Notes under the pieces: generated by a model | Seen by the model: the letters and a program-made list of their open reading frames with translations, nothing else | Databases searched by the model: none | Told to the model about the DNA's origin: nothing | Shown here: positions 14,998-15,415 of the stretch, piece after piece | How positions within the stretch are numbered: position 1 is the stretch's first letter | Layout: every line of letters starts with the position of its first letter | Made by a program: the position numbers and the translations under genes | From: JBOFSR01 sp051651645 | GTDB lineage: Bacteria > Spirochaetota > Spirochaetia > Treponematales > Treponemataceae | DNA: 15,415 nt | NCBI GenBank assembly: GCA_051651645.1 | Contig: JBOFSR010000092.1 | Coordinates: 1 to 15,415, forward strand | Direction: 5' to 3'

Positions 14998-15183
14998 TTA
15001 AGCGTCGATGGAATTACTACTTTTTTGATCAAAGAATGTAGTAGATTCAATACTCTTCTCTGTTGGATCATCTGCGTCTAAGATATTTACTTCATCAAAG
15101 TTATAAACATTCTCAATCTCTATATTTGGGATTTGCCAAATATAGAGAAATTTTTCAGCTATGTTATTAGCTCTTTCCTCCAT
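14998..15183 (-). CDS. Doubtful small acidic ORF
   Basis: This 61-codon frame encodes an acidic peptide (EIENVYNFDEVNILDADD is typical) with no recognised domain or membrane segment. The ribosome site before the ATG at 15183 is weak. A perfect 13-bp inverted repeat lies within it. A neighbouring frame just upstream (ATG 15210-15212, NEDGKEQEKWRKELIT) is also open for 17 codons, so the region may be the decayed end of a longer gene cut by the IS insertion at 15237. Treated as unproven. Confidence 0.25.
   Translation of the reverse strand: MEERANNIAEKFLYIWQIPNIEIENVYNFDEVNILDADDPTEKSIESTTFFDQKSSNSIDA
15117..15148. repeat. Perfect 13-bp inverted repeat
   Basis: TCTCTATATTTGG (15117-15129), loop GATTTG, CCAAATATAGAGA (15136-15148). 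On the plus strand the right arm is followed by AATTTTTC, so a weak terminator reading rightward is possible, though 170 bp past pfkA is far. Otherwise it may be a binding site or a remnant of a mobile element. Confidence 0.6.
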
Positions 15184-15236
15184 TTTTCTTGCTCTTTTCC
15201 ATCTTCATTCATATATTTTTTCTCGCAAAAGATTTT

Positions 15237-15415
15237 GGTTCTTGACTAGCATCTAAAAAATAAACAAGGTGTAAGTAAATGAAATTCAGTAGATTAAGTA
15301 CATATAAAATCAATAAAATAGTTTTGTGTTTTAGCGAAGATATTACCGCAACGGCAGCAGCAAAAATTGTGAAGGTAAATCGAAATACAATTAATAGCTA
15401 TTACAAATTTATTCG
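15237..15415 (+). mobile_element. IS1595-type insertion sequence, left end (copy C, truncated by window end)
   Basis: The element starts with GGTTCTTGACTAGCA (15237-15251), the exact inverse of the right ends of copies A and B, and holds the start of a transposase gene 28 bp inside. The 8 bases outside the left end are AAGATTTT, which a check of the right flank beyond the window should find duplicated. It has the same orientation as copies A and B. Confidence 0.85.
15279..15415 (+). CDS. IS1595-family transposase, N-terminal part (runs off the window)
   Basis: The 45 visible residues (MKFSRLSTYKINKIVLCFSE, then DITATAAAKIVKVNRNTINS, then YYKFIR) match the N-terminal helix-turn-helix of IS1595-type transposases, whose usual form is ATxAAxxxxINRNTVNRYYxxFR. 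The ATG at 15279 is preceded by AAGGTG (15266-15271). The visible part is free of frameshifts. This is the only copy here that could be active, and because its termini match, it could be the source able to move copies A and B in trans. Catalytic residues lie beyond the window. Confidence 0.85.
   Translation, partial: MKFSRLSTYKINKIVLCFSEDITATAAAKIVKVNRNTINSYYKFI

Noticed and set aside
1..15415. Composite transposon bounded by IS copies A and C
   Set aside because: The interior is housekeeping genes with native promoters, and the outer ends cannot be seen to test target duplication.
1..15415. tRNA, rRNA, CRISPR array or defence island
   Set aside because: No cloverleaf, regular spacer-repeat array or recognised defence gene was seen on either strand. 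The AddB-like nuclease is a repair family.

Overview
The window is an AT-rich stretch of bacterial chromosome. It carries ordinary housekeeping and metabolic genes and is bordered and broken up by remnants of IS1595-type insertion sequences. The gene set points to a spirochaete, most likely a host-associated Treponema: a ThrH-type phosphatase, LolA, a RodZ-like HTH/membrane protein, RimO, a short CstA, an MmdA/PccB-type carboxyltransferase and a group III phosphofructokinase with the GGNGT + PKTIDND signature. The standard genetic code fits. The taxonomic call is an inference from gene families, not from a marker gene.

Layout. 1-241 is the right end of an IS1595-type element (copy A). 242-399 has no intact gene but holds a cysteine-rich mini-frame. 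400-1002 (-) is thrH. 1003-1584 holds a hairpin-rich block and a degraded second IS copy (copy B), whose last 241 bp match copy A in length and about 96% in sequence. 1672-4836 (+) is a tight lolA-rodZ-rimO cluster covering lipoprotein trafficking, cell shape and ribosomal protein S12 modification. 4831-7536 (-) is a large AddB/RexB-like PD-(D/E)XK nuclease converging on rimO. 7565-7602 is a clear minus-strand terminator for cstA. 7631-9046 (-) is cstA, with two inverted repeats upstream. 9237-10913 (-) is a polytopic DUF6056-like membrane protein with a strong promoter of its own. 10990-12956 (-) is a two-gene unit of a biotin-dependent acyl-CoA carboxyltransferase followed by an unfamiliar 134-residue protein with an internal repeat. 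12957-13861 is about 900 bp of non-coding DNA with two promoters and a decayed transposase of another IS1595 subgroup. 13862-14944 (+) is phosphofructokinase. 14945-15236 holds a doubtful small acidic ORF and a perfect 13-bp inverted repeat. 15237-15415 is the left end of a third IS copy (copy C), whose transposase starts intact and runs off the window.

How the genes work together. lolA-rodZ-rimO is the only strongly coupled unit (8-bp gap, then an 8-nt overlap). Pyruvate/peptide uptake (CstA), acyl-CoA carboxyl transfer and PFK are compatible with a fermentative carbon metabolism but are not one operon. I found no tRNA, rRNA, CRISPR array or recognised defence cassette. The most unusual signals are the identical 15-bp insertion with an in-frame stop shared by two IS copies whose other differences are mostly silent, the internally repeated 134-residue protein, the cysteine-rich mini-frame behind thrH, and the paired inverted repeats in front of cstA.
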